From Agrobacterium sp. RAC06 (GTDB taxonomy: Bacteria > Pseudomonadota > Alphaproteobacteria > Rhizobiales > Rhizobiaceae): a stretch of DNA of 64,000 bases. A model generated the notes under the pieces. It ran no database searches. It saw only the letters and a list, made by a program, of their open reading frames with translations, and had not been told where the DNA came from. Below are positions 34,279-43,957 of this stretch, piece after piece (positions within the stretch are counted from its first letter, which is position 1; each line of letters opens with the position of its first letter). The position numbers were made by a program, and so were the translations under genes. The stretch lies in the NCBI RefSeq assembly GCF_001713475.1, contig NZ_CP016499.1, forward strand, positions 3,845,501 to 3,909,500, given 5' to 3'.

Positions 34279-35202
34279 TCAGGCTTTTGCCGCTTCCGTT
34301 GCTGCCTCGCGGATCGTGCGCATCAGAAGCGCCAGCGGCATGGAGGGCACGGCATCTGCCCGAACCGTCAGACCGACCGGCCCCTTCGTTTCGCTGGTGT
34401 CGATCGGCAGGGCCGCCAGTGTGCCGTCGGCGAGGTCCGTTGCCACGACGCCGGCGGAGATGATCCATATAGCATCGGTCTGGCGCACGAAGGCGCGACC
34501 GAAGCTGTCGGAAACCGTTTCGATCTGGGTTGGAATGCCGGAAATGCCGTTCGCGATCAGGAAGCGCTCGACGAAGGGGCGAATGATTGAAGCCCGTGTG
34601 GGCATCAGCACCGGATAACGCTCAAGCTCGCCGAACAGGTCGGAGCCGGCCAAGAGGAGCGGATGACCAGCGCGGACGCAGAAGATCACCTGCTCGGAAT
34701 AAAGATGCTCGAAGGAGAAGCCGGTCATCTGCTCCGGTGCCGCGAGACGGCCGACGACGAGGTCGAGATCGCCGACCCGCAACTGTTCGAGCAAAACGGC
34801 GTTTTCGCCGGTGACGATCTTGATGCGGGCGGGCACGTCCTCCTTGAGGAACAAGGTCATGGCCTGCGGCATGATGCGGGTGGAGACCGTCGGCAGGGCT
34901 CCGATCCGGATCGGCGGGGCGTCGGCATGCAGGGCATGGGAGACGGAATCGAAACCCTGGCGGAGCGCGGTGAGTGCTGCACCTGCGTGCTTGAGGAAGG
35001 CTTCGCCATAGCGGGTGATGCGGATGCCGCGTCCGTCCTTTTCGAACACCGCGACGCCCAGCACTTCCTCAAGTTCCCGGATGGTCTTGGTCACCGCAGG
35101 CTGGCTGACATGCAGGAGTTCCGCCGCCTTCATCACGCTCTTCTGGCGCGAAACCTCCACGAAGGTCTGCAGATGGCGAAACTTGATCCGGTTATCGATC
35201 AT
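34279..35202 (-). CDS. pcaQ: LysR family activator of pcaDCHGB
   Basis: 307 residues. The LysR helix-turn-helix is at about residues 8-67 (MKAAELLHVSQPAVTKTIRELEEVLG). The co-inducer domain resembles PcaQ of agrobacteria and sinorhizobia, which senses carboxymuconolactone-type metabolites. The ATG at 35202 is preferred; an upstream in-frame ATG would place the coding sequence over the PcaQ operator. It is divergent from pcaD, the standard rhizobial arrangement. Confidence 0.92.
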   Translation of the reverse strand: MIDNRIKFRHLQTFVEVSRQKSVMKAAELLHVSQPAVTKTIRELEEVLGVAVFEKDGRGIRITRYGEAFLKHAGAALTALRQGFDSVSHALHADAPPIRIGALPTVSTRIMPQAMTLFLKEDVPARIKIVTGENAVLLEQLRVGDLDLVVGRLAAPEQMTGFSFEHLYSEQVIFCVRAGHPLLLAGSDLFGELERYPVLMPTRASIIRPFVERFLIANGISGIPTQIETVSDSFGRAFVRQTDAIWIISAGVVATDLADGTLAALPIDTSETKGPVGLTVRADAVPSMPLALLMRTIREAATEAAKA

Positions 35203-35210
35203 GGCAAAAC

Positions 35211-35225
35211 ATAACCCTATGGTTA
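35211..35225. promoter_or_regulatory. PcaQ binding site
   Basis: ATAACC-CTAT-GGTTA is an exact fit to the ATAACC-N4-GGTTA motif known for PcaQ in rhizobia. It lies between pcaQ (start 35202) and pcaD (start 35299). Part of it also forms a second perfect dyad, GGTTAGGT (35221-35228) with ACCTAACC (35251-35258), which could hold an additional PcaQ subunit. Confidence 0.85.
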
Positions 35226-35298
35226 GGTGTTTCGTGGAAAACATCATTTTACCTAACCAAATCGCGTGAGCAATATGGTGTCAACGGAGGAGGAACCC

Positions 35299-36100
35299 GT
35301 GCAGTTCGTTCAGGTCAACGGCGTCAGCCTGCATCACCAGATCATTGGTGGGCCGGGCAACAAGCCGGTCATCGTCTTCATCAATTCGCTCGGAACCGAT
35401 TTCCGCATCTGGCGCGACGTAATCGTCGGGCTTGCCGGTAGCTATCCGCTGCTGACCTATGACAAGCGCGGGCATGGGCTTTCGGATGTCGGGCAGGCCC
35501 CGTACTCGATCGAAGACCATGTCGATGACCTGATCGGTTTGCTGGAGCATTTGAAGGTCTGCAATGCCGTCATCTGCGGGCTTTCCGTGGGCGGTCTGAT
35601 TGCGCAAGGCCTCTATGCCCGCCGGCCTGATCTGGTGAGGGCGCTTATCCTCTGCGACACGGCCCACAAGATAGGGACGGCGGAGATGTGGGCTGCCCGC
35701 ATCGCAGCCATCGAGGAGGATGGTCTTGAGGGCATCGTGGATGGTGTGATGGAGCGCTGGTTTACGCCGGCCTTCCGCAGCAGTGACCCGGCCTTCCCTG
35801 GCTATCGCAACATGATGCTCCGCCAGCCGGTCGACGGCTACATGGGCACATGTGCTGCGATCCGCGATGCCGATTATACCGAAGTTGTCGGTCAGATCGC
35901 TGTCCCGACGCTCTGCGTCGTCGGCGACCAGGATGGGGCGACACCACCCGATCTCGTGCTGTCGCTTGCCAAGCTCGTCCCCGGCGCGCGCTATGAAATC
36001 ATCAAGGACGCCGGACACATCCCCTGTGTCGAGCAACCGGAAATGCTCACCACCATCATCGAGGCCTTTCTCGCGCCCGTTATTTCAGGAGAGGCAGCCC

Positions 36101-36108
<8 letters not shown>
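35299..36108 (+). CDS. pcaD: 3-oxoadipate enol-lactonase
   Basis: 269 residues, alpha/beta-hydrolase fold. The nucleophile elbow is CGLSVGGLIAQG, the acid lies in VVGDQDGATPP and the catalytic His in IKDAGHIPCVEQP. It opens 3-oxoadipate enol-lactone to 3-oxoadipate. The GTG at 35299 is selected because GGAGGAGG lies 4 bases upstream and it gives the family start MQFVQVNG. First gene of pcaDCHGB. Confidence 0.92.
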
Positions 36109-37261
<1,153 letters not shown>

Positions 37262-37262
<1 letters not shown>

Positions 37263-37876
37263 TGGTCCAGGATCTCGGTTACCTCAAGGAAAGCGCCTCG
37301 CAGACAGCAGGCCCTTACGTCCATATCGGCCTCACGCCGAACTTCGCCGACATCAAGGGCGTCTATGCTGTCGACCTCGGCACTACCATGGTCAATGACA
37401 AGACGCGCGGCGAGCGCATCACCTTGACCGGTCGTGTCATCGATGGCTCCGGTACGCCGCTCAGGGATGCGCTCATCGAAATCTGGCAGGCGGATGCCGA
37501 CGGTCTTTACAACAGCCCGTCCGAGACGCGTGGCAGCGCCGATCCGAACTTCACCGGTTGGGGACGCTGCCCTTGCGATCTCACGACGGGTGAATACCGG
37601 TTCGAGACGATCAAGCCGGGCCGCGTGCCATTCCGGGATGGTCGCCTGATGGCGCCGCATATCTCCTTCTGGATCGTCGCGCGCGGCATCAATCTCGGCC
37701 TCAACACGCGCCTTTATTTCGGCGACGAAGAGGCGGCCAATGCCGAGGATCCGATCCTCGCGCGCATCGAGCACCGCGTGCGCGTGCCGACGCTGATTGC
37801 GCAGCGTGACGGTTCGACCTATCACTTCGACATCCACCTGCAGGGTGAGAAGGAGACGGTCTTCTTCGACATCTGA
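37262..37876 (+). CDS. pcaG: Protocatechuate 3,4-dioxygenase alpha subunit
   Basis: 204 residues. It shares the beta-sandwich with PcaH (LIEIWQADADGLYN, FTGWGRCPCD) but lacks the iron-ligand His-x-His, having MAPHISFWIVARG instead, as expected for the non-catalytic alpha subunit. Start and pcaH stop share one base (TGATG), enforcing equal synthesis of the two subunits. Confidence 0.94.
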
Positions 37877-37895
37877 GAAGGGCCTTGAGATCAGC

Positions 37896-38945
37896 ATGAC
37901 CGTATCCGTCTTCGACCATCCGATACTATCAGGCCTGTTGGGCGATGAGGAGATCGGCGCCCAGTTTACGGCTTCAGCCGAGCTTTCAGCCATGCTCGGT
38001 TTCGAGGTGGCACTTGCCGAGGCGGAGGCTGCAGAGGGTCTGATCCCTGCCGAGGCTTCACACGCAATTGCGGCTCTGCCGGAGGCGTTCCTCGCTGATC
38101 TTGATGCCCTGAAACAGTCGATCGGTCGCGATGGGGTGATCATTCCCGATCTCGTGCGGCAATGGCGTGCCGCTCTCGGCGAACACGGCAAATATCTGCA
38201 TTTCGGTGCCACCAGCCAGGATGCAATCGATACCGGCCTGATGCTGCGACTGACGACGGTGCTTTCGATCCTTGATCAACGACTGGCAGCCGTTGCCACA
38301 GCACTCGAGGGTCTGGATACGCGTTTCGGTGCGAAGCCGTTGATGGGCCGCACGCGCATGCAGGCGGCGATCCCGATCACTGTTTCGGACCGCCTGACGA
38401 GCTGGAAAGCGCCGGTGGTCGCTCAGAAAGCGGCCGTTCAGGACATGCTGAAATCGAGTTTGCCACTACAATTCGGCGGGGCTGCCGGCACGCTCGAAAA
38501 GCTCGGCGACAAGACGCTTGCCGTGCGCGCCCGGCTTGCCGATCGGCTCTCGCTCGCTGACCGCCCGCAATGGCACAGCCAGCGCGGCATCATCGCTGAA
38601 CTCGGCGGTCTATTGGCTCAAACCACCGGCAGTCTCGGCAAGATCGGACAGGATCTGGCGCTGATGGCGGATAACGGCACGGCTGTGATCGGCGGCGGCG
38701 GAGCTTCTTCCGCCATGCCGCACAAGCGCAATCCGGTCAAAGCCGAAGTCCTCGTCACGCTTGCCCGGTTCAACGCCGCGCAGATCTCCGGACTGCATCA
38801 GGCGATGGTGCATGAGCAGGAGCGGTCGGGAGCTGCCTGGACACTTGAATGGATGATACTGCCACAGATGGCGATCACGACGGGCGCTGCGACACGACTC
38901 GCAACGGATGTCCTTCAGTCGATCGAAGACCTTGGCGATCGCTGA
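37896..38945 (+). CDS. pcaB: 3-carboxy-cis,cis-muconate cycloisomerase
   Basis: 349 residues of the fumarase/aspartase superfamily. The signature loop is SSAMPHKRNPVKAE (around residues 270-283), and HFGATSQDAIDTG holds substrate-binding residues. It lactonises 3-carboxymuconate to 4-carboxymuconolactone. The protein is shorter than some PcaB proteins of about 450 residues but matches the rhizobial form. Its stop abuts the stop of the convergent anti-sigma gene within the palindrome CGCTGATCAGCG (38940-38951). Confidence 0.92.
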   Translation: MTVSVFDHPILSGLLGDEEIGAQFTASAELSAMLGFEVALAEAEAAEGLIPAEASHAIAALPEAFLADLDALKQSIGRDGVIIPDLVRQWRAALGEHGKYLHFGATSQDAIDTGLMLRLTTVLSILDQRLAAVATALEGLDTRFGAKPLMGRTRMQAAIPITVSDRLTSWKAPVVAQKAAVQDMLKSSLPLQFGGAAGTLEKLGDKTLAVRARLADRLSLADRPQWHSQRGIIAELGGLLAQTTGSLGKIGQDLALMADNGTAVIGGGGASSAMPHKRNPVKAEVLVTLARFNAAQISGLHQAMVHEQERSGAAWTLEWMILPQMAITTGAATRLATDVLQSIEDLGDR

Positions 38946-39140
38946 TCAGCGTTCATCCGGATCAGAGGCGTCGGTCGCGACATAGCGGCGGGTCGCCTTG
39001 CGCATCATCCCGATCTGCCGGACAAAGCCCGAGCAGGCGTCACAGCCGAAGAGATGCAGCCGCAGCCGCAAGGTCTCGCCAATCGACAGGCGTCGATCGA
39101 GTTCATCCGAGGCGAGTTTCGTGGCATTTTCGCACATCAT
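38946..39140 (-). CDS. Short zinc-finger (zf-HC2-like) putative anti-sigma factor
   Basis: 64 residues. The segment MCENATKLASDELDRRLSIGETLRLRLHLFGCDAC resembles an anti-sigma zinc-binding domain, with C3 and the CDAC pair as likely ligands; a histidine (H29) precedes them. There is no membrane segment. The ATG overlaps the sigma-factor stop (ATGA), the typical sigma/anti-sigma arrangement. It is much smaller than common RseA/ChrR proteins. Confidence 0.78.
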   Translation of the reverse strand: MMCENATKLASDELDRRLSIGETLRLRLHLFGCDACSGFVRQIGMMRKATRRYVATDASDPDER

Positions 39141-39772
39141 GACAGGCTCTCCTCCGGTGCAAACCAGTGCCCTTCGAGGCAATTGCGCAGACGCAGCCTG
39201 GCGCGATGCATCAGGACATGCATGTTGGTGGTGGTGATGCCGATCTCGGCACAGATTTCTGGTGTCTCCATCTCGACGAACTCGCGCATCATGAAGACGC
39301 GGCCCTGGTCGGGGGGCAAATGATCGAGGCAGGCCTCGAAGACTCGCCAGAAATCCTTGCCCAGCAATTCTACCTCCGGATTGCCCCAATCGCTCGGCCT
39401 GTTTTCCGGCACCCAGTGGCCCTTGACGTCGAAATAGCGGGGTTCGTCTTCATCGGGGAAATGCCCGAGCGGCATCGCGATCATCTGCGATTGCTTGCGC
39501 TTGAAGCGGATCTGGTCGGCGATCTTGTTGCGCAGGATGGCAAAGACCCAGGTGCGGAAGGCGGAGCGTCCGGCAAAGGCCTTGGCGTTGCGCAGCGCAC
39601 CCGCCAGCGCCTCCTGTACCGCATCTTCGGCGAGGCCGGGATCGGCAAGCTGAAGGCTCGCAAATTTCAGCATGCGCTGGCGCAGTTCCGCCATGTAAAC
39701 AGCGTCGGCGAGAAAGGGCGCCGCAGCACCGTATCCGCCGATCACTTCCTCATTACCCATATTCCCCATCAT
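39137..39772 (-). CDS. ECF-type RNA polymerase sigma factor
   Basis: 211 residues. Region 2 (DAVQEALAGALRNAKAFAGRSAFRTWVFAILRNKIADQI) and region 4 (CLDHLPPDQGRVFMMREFVEMETPEICAEIGITTTNMHVLMHRARLRLRNCLE) are clear. Between them is a long linker including YFDVKGHWVPENRPSDW, which I associate with the TIGR02943 subgroup. The ATG at 39772 lies behind GGGGG; an ATG at 39760 is also possible. Paired with the small zinc-finger protein, it likely responds to a redox or envelope signal. Confidence 0.88.
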   Translation of the reverse strand: MMGNMGNEEVIGGYGAAAPFLADAVYMAELRQRMLKFASLQLADPGLAEDAVQEALAGALRNAKAFAGRSAFRTWVFAILRNKIADQIRFKRKQSQMIAMPLGHFPDEDEPRYFDVKGHWVPENRPSDWGNPEVELLGKDFWRVFEACLDHLPPDQGRVFMMREFVEMETPEICAEIGITTTNMHVLMHRARLRLRNCLEGHWFAPEESLS

Positions 39773-39877
39773 GATCCCCCGGACTTCGTCCGCGCTGCCA
39801 AGATCTCGCGCGCCACACCGCACGCCGCCGTTTGTCGCGGCTTCTCGAGAGATCTTACAGCATGATACAAAAAAATC

Positions 39878-40309
39878 TCATGTCAGGATCATCACCACAG
39901 CATAGGCGGCAATCACCAGAAGCGTGACATTGCGCCGAAGCGCCAGATACCAATCGGGTTGGTCGCCTTTGCGGTGTATGGAAAGATCACAGGCAAGGAG
40001 CGCGAGAAACACGGCCATATGCAGCGCCATCGTCAGAGCCGGGACATAGCCGTGGAGCAGTAGCGCGCCGATGGCTGCAAGGGCCGCGACATTGCTGACG
40101 ACGAGCATCAACTGTGGTTTCTCTGCCTTTATCTGTGCCTGGCTCCAGAGCGTTCCGGCCATAAAGCAGGCGATACCCGTGCCGTAGGCGACAAAGGCCT
40201 GAGCCGCGAGGGCCGGTTGGAAGCCCAGCACCTGGGCCAGCCCGAGCGCCCAGAAGGGGAGGGCGCCGGCATAGGTCAGAAGTTTGGTGAGCGCGGTGTC
40301 GCGGTACAT
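39878..40309 (-). CDS. DUF3429-type small membrane protein
   Basis: 143 residues with about five hydrophobic helices, starting LTYAGALPFWALGLAQVLG and ending VTLLVIAAYAVVMILT. This is the layout of the DUF3429/TMEM69 family, whose function is unknown. It lies 3 bp after the FAD oxidoreductase stop in the same orientation, so the two are probably co-transcribed. Confidence 0.8.
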   Translation of the reverse strand: MYRDTALTKLLTYAGALPFWALGLAQVLGFQPALAAQAFVAYGTGIACFMAGTLWSQAQIKAEKPQLMLVVSNVAALAAIGALLLHGYVPALTMALHMAVFLALLACDLSIHRKGDQPDWYLALRRNVTLLVIAAYAVVMILT

Positions 40310-40312
40310 CGG

Positions 40313-41302
40313 TCAGGCTCCTTGCAGACGGGCGATCAGCATTTCTGACAGGGCTCTTGCACTTTCGGCCGCCGCCTCGACGCGGTTGCCGAGGCACCAG
40401 TCGCCGCAGGCGCCGAGGCCAAGGTCATCATCGAAGAGGAAGGGTTCGCCGACTGCTTGTTCGACATTGGCGTAGCGCCAGCGGTGCAGGTCGATCCACG
40501 CCTCTGTCGACAGGTCTCGGCCGAGAAGCCGCTTGAGGGACTGGAGCATCTCGGCCTGTACCTCGCCGCGGTCGCGCTCGAGGTTGGCCTCGGCCCAATC
40601 GTTTCGGCTGTGGATGGTGAGCGCGGTCTTCTCGGATCGGCCCGGCTTGCTTGCCTCGACGGCAATCCAGCTGAGTACGGAATCTTCGATGCGCGCGGCG
40701 TCGAAGCCGAGGTCCAGCGGCACGTCGAGGCCGATCATCAGGGTGAAGCAGCCGCTCATCTCCACGGTCTTCAGGGCGGCATGGGCGGAAAAAGCCTCCG
40801 GCATGAGCCGGATGGTCTGGGGAGCGGGGGCGGTTGAGATGACAAGATCGAAACGGCCAAGATCTTTGTCTTCGTTGTCGGTCAGGACCCAGCCATCCCC
40901 GGAGGCAGCAAGGCGCGCAACGGTCGCTTCCTTGTGGATCTCAAGCTCCGCGGCCAATCCGTTGGCAAAACCGCTCATGGCGGGGAGGCCGATATAGCGC
41001 GGCTCGATCGGGCGGCTGTCTGTCACAAGTCCGTCTGCTTTCAGCGTATGAACTGCCTGTGGCCAGATGCCGGCATGACCCTGTGATACCGCCTGTTCCG
41101 CAGCCGCCTTGAAAGACGGCGAGCGGGCGGTAAAATACTGGGCGCCATGGTCGAAGGAAAACCCCTCGCGGCGGCGGTTTGCCATCCGGCCGCCAAGGCC
41201 CCGGCTCTTTTCAAACACGGTGATGTCGGCGTGAGCGGCGAGATTGCGGCCGAGCGTGATGCCGGCAATTCCGGCTCCGATTATGGCGATGGATGTCTTC
41301 AC
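40313..41302 (-). CDS. FAD-dependent amine-oxidase-like (renalase-type) oxidoreductase
   Basis: 329 residues. The dinucleotide-binding motif AIIGAGIAGITLGRNLAAH is at residues 6-24, followed by VFEKSRGLGGRMANRR and HGAQYF, both characteristic of the NAD(P)/FAD protein group containing renalase. The C-terminal GACGDWCLGNRVEAAAESA closes the FAD site. The substrate is unknown. It is co-oriented with the ECF sigma operon but is upstream of it, after the LysR gene. Confidence 0.85.
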   Translation of the reverse strand: MKTSIAIIGAGIAGITLGRNLAAHADITVFEKSRGLGGRMANRRREGFSFDHGAQYFTARSPSFKAAAEQAVSQGHAGIWPQAVHTLKADGLVTDSRPIEPRYIGLPAMSGFANGLAAELEIHKEATVARLAASGDGWVLTDNEDKDLGRFDLVISTAPAPQTIRLMPEAFSAHAALKTVEMSGCFTLMIGLDVPLDLGFDAARIEDSVLSWIAVEASKPGRSEKTALTIHSRNDWAEANLERDRGEVQAEMLQSLKRLLGRDLSTEAWIDLHRWRYANVEQAVGEPFLFDDDLGLGACGDWCLGNRVEAAAESARALSEMLIARLQGA

Positions 41303-41347
41303 GCGGTCCCCTTCTCAAATGCTTGATGCGCTTGAGCTTTACGTTGT

Positions 41348-42244
41348 TCAGGCGCCAGCGGTTTTGCCGTCCTCGCTCGCTTCGAGCAGCGGCCGGATGA
41401 GCGGGTTCGGAAAACGCCGCTTCACGGTGACGGCAAAGAAGGATTCGATCATGCCGGGCAGGGCGTCGAACTCCACCAGCGTTCCGGCTTCGAGCTCGCC
41501 CTTCACGACAATCGGCGGGAGAACGGCAAGGCCCGCCCCTTCTCGCGCCAGAAGACGCATCATCGCCATGTCATCCACCTCAGCCGCAATCTGCGGCGTG
41601 ATGCCGAGGCGTGCGACGAGGGCTTCGAATTGCGAGCGCACGCCGCTTTCGAGCGTCGGCAGGATGACGGGGTGCTCGGCCAGCAGGTCGGCGAGCTTCG
41701 CGCCCGGTTTGCCATAGGACGGTTTGCCGATCAGGCTGACCCGCTGCTGATAGACATGTTGGGCGATGAAGGGAGTTACGGAATCGGCCATCGGCGCCTG
41801 GTTGAGCAGGACGATGTCGAGGTTCAACGTTTCGAGCGCGCCGAGAAGCTCGCTGGTGCTGCCCGAGCGCAAGATCATGTCGACGTCGGAGCGTCCGAGG
41901 ATCGGGCGCAGGAACTCCATCTGGAAGTTGCGCGACAGGGTGGCGAGCGCGCCGATGCGGATGGCGCGGCGTGTCCTTCCTGTCTCCTTCAAGGTTTCCA
42001 CAAGTTCTTCGCCGGCTGAAAAGATCGTGTCGGCATGATCGAGCGCGATGCGTCCCGCTTCCGTGAGATAGAGCTGTCGACCACGACGCTCGAAGAGGGA
42101 ATGGCCCAACCGCTCCTCCAGCTGCTTGATCTGGGTCGAGAGCGCGGATTGCGACAGGTTCAGCCGCTCGGCCGTGCGGGTCAGGTTGCCGTCATGGGCG
42201 ACGGCGCGGAAATAGCGGAGGTGATGATAGTTCAGTTCGGACAT
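41348..42244 (-). CDS. LysR family transcriptional regulator, divergent from dabBA
   Basis: 298 residues. The N-terminal LysR helix-turn-helix (LTRTAERLNLSQSALSTQIKQLEERLGHSLFER) is followed by a substrate-binding regulatory domain. It starts 125 bp from dabB on the other strand, with a perfect dyad immediately upstream of its ATG, so it is the probable regulator of the inorganic-carbon system. A CbbR-like role is suggested by position only. Confidence 0.88.
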   Translation of the reverse strand: MSELNYHHLRYFRAVAHDGNLTRTAERLNLSQSALSTQIKQLEERLGHSLFERRGRQLYLTEAGRIALDHADTIFSAGEELVETLKETGRTRRAIRIGALATLSRNFQMEFLRPILGRSDVDMILRSGSTSELLGALETLNLDIVLLNQAPMADSVTPFIAQHVYQQRVSLIGKPSYGKPGAKLADLLAEHPVILPTLESGVRSQFEALVARLGITPQIAAEVDDMAMMRLLAREGAGLAVLPPIVVKGELEAGTLVEFDALPGMIESFFAVTVKRRFPNPLIRPLLEASEDGKTAGA

Positions 42245-42246
42245 TA

Positions 42247-42261
42247 TTCTATTTTATAGAA
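42247..42261. promoter_or_regulatory. LysR-type box TTCTAT-TTT-ATAGAA
   Basis: A perfect 6-bp inverted repeat in a 15-bp frame, fitting the LysR T-N11-A rule. It begins 2 bp upstream of the LysR ATG and 108 bp before dabB. That position suits autorepression and activation of the divergent operon. Confidence 0.55.
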
Positions 42262-42368
42262 CGAATTTACAGAAACAATGAATTTTTCTTGCGATCACGC
42301 CGCTGATAACAGGTCCGTGAGATCGCCGCTGCCTCCTCCCAAGCAGCGGCCTAGACCGGAGACATCAC

Positions 42369-43952
42369 GTGATCCACATGTTGCCGCTTCTTGCACCGCT
42401 GCTACTTGCCGGTGCCTCGCTCTATGCCTTTCAGGCGCCCGGCCTTCGCCCGCGTCAGGCGATCCGCATTGCCGAACTCGCGGCTCTCGGTTCGATCCTC
42501 GTCGCCGTGCTTTCCGCTGTCGTGCTGGTGCTGCAGGGGCCGGGCACGAGCCCGGCGATTGGATTTAGCTACTTTGCGCTTGCGTCACGGCTTGACCTTG
42601 TCAGCTTGGTGATGCTGCTGCTTGTATCCTTCATCGGCTGGGTGGTGCTGCGTTATGCCGGCACCTTCCTCGACGGGGAAGGGCGGCAGGGCCCGTTCAC
42701 CGGCTGGATGACGGCAACACTTGGCGCCGTCCTTCTGCTCGTCCAGTCGGGCACGCTGCTGCAGCTCGTCGTCGGCTGGGTCGCCACCAGCCTGCTCCTG
42801 CATCAGCTGTTGCTCTTCTATCCTGAGCGGATCGTCGCCCAGCGCGCGGCGCGTAAGAAGTTCATCGTCTCGCGCATCGGTGATGCCGCCCTGATCGGTG
42901 CCGTCATTCTTCTCGCCATTTCCTTCGGAACCGGTGACATCGCGACCATTCTCGCCGCGGCCCGCGAGGGCGAGGGGTTGCCGCTGACAATCGCATCCGC
43001 CGCCCTGTTCGCCCTTGCTGCGCTTCTGAAGTCTGCGCAGTTCCCGACCCATGGCTGGCTAACCGAAGTGATGGAAACGCCGACCCCGGTTTCGGCTCTG
43101 CTGCATGCCGGCGTCGTCAATGCCGGCGGCTTCCTCTTGATCCGCTTTGCCGATGTCATGCTGCAGGCGCCGGTGGTGCTTGCGGTGCTGGTCATGGTCG
43201 GCGGCTTCACGGCGCTGTTCGGAAGTCTCGTGATGCTCACCCAGTCGGCGGTTAAGACCTCGCTCGCCTGGTCCACTGTCGCGCAGATGGGCTTCATGAT
43301 CCTGCAATGTGGCCTGGCACTGTTCCCGATTGCGCTTCTGCACATCGTCGCCCATTCGCTCTACAAGGCACATGCCTTCCTCGCCTCCGGCTCGGCCATC
43401 GAAACGGTTGCCTCGATCAAGCGCCCCGGTCCGGTCGCGATCCCCAATGCCAAGGCCGTTGGCCGCGCCTTCCTGCTGGCATTGACGATCTATGCGGTGA
43501 TCGGTCTGCTTTTCGGCTTTGCCGACAAGCCGCCGCAGGCGCTCGCGCTTGGGGCGATCCTGATCTTCGGCGTCGCTTACTTGATCGCTCAAGGGTTGGC
43601 GGATGCGGCTCCCCGGGCTCTGACCTGGCGAACCTCGCTCTACTCGATCTCGGCGGCGACGGCCTACTTCGCCCTGCAGCGCATTTCCGATAGTCTGATG
43701 CTTGGCACCTTGCCGGCGACCCCACAGCCCGGGCCGCTTGAGTGGACGCTGATGCTGCTCGCCGTCGTCACCTTCGGCGTGGTGGCGGTCGCCCAGTCGC
43801 TCTTCCCGCTCTGGGCCTATCATCCGGCGGCGGCAGGCCTCAGGGTCCATCTGGCCAACGGCCTCTATGTCAATGCCCTCTTCGATCGCCTGCTCGGTGG
43901 CTGGACGCTTCCGCGCACCACCTCCGCAACGCCTGCTTCAGTGAAGGAGTGA
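42369..43952 (+). CDS. dabB: DabB, NuoL/MrpA-like proton-channel subunit of the DAB inorganic-carbon pump
   Basis: 527 residues, nearly all membrane helices, of the proton-translocating NuoL/MrpA family. Core motifs are [33 protein letters not shown] and [18 protein letters not shown]. No other NADH-dehydrogenase or Mrp gene is present; the partner is DUF2309, which defines DabB. It probably supplies ion flux to drive CO2 hydration by DabA. The GTG start follows GGAGA at seven bases. Confidence 0.88.
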   Translation: MIHMLPLLAPLLLAGASLYAFQAPGLRPRQAIRIAELAALGSILVAVLSAVVLVLQGPGTSPAIGFSYFALASRLDLVSLVMLLLVSFIGWVVLRYAGTFLDGEGRQGPFTGWMTATLGAVLLLVQSGTLLQLVVGWVATSLLLHQLLLFYPERIVAQRAARKKFIVSRIGDAALIGAVILLAISFGTGDIATILAAAREGEGLPLTIASAALFALAALLKSAQFPTHGWLTEVMETPTPVSALLHAGVVNAGGFLLIRFADVMLQAPVVLAVLVMVGGFTALFGSLVMLTQSAVKTSLAWSTVAQMGFMILQCGLALFPIALLHIVAHSLYKAHAFLASGSAIETVASIKRPGPVAIPNAKAVGRAFLLALTIYAVIGLLFGFADKPPQALALGAILIFGVAYLIAQGLADAAPRALTWRTSLYSISAATAYFALQRISDSLMLGTLPATPQPGPLEWTLMLLAVVTFGVVAVAQSLFPLWAYHPAAAGLRVHLANGLYVNALFDRLLGGWTLPRTTSATPASVKE

Positions 43953-43957
43953 ACCCG

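Noticed and set aside
42369-43952. Reading dabB as a NuoL subunit of respiratory complex I
   Set aside because: No other nuo or mrp gene is present, and the next gene is a DUF2309 DabA with intact zinc site, which defines the DAB pair.
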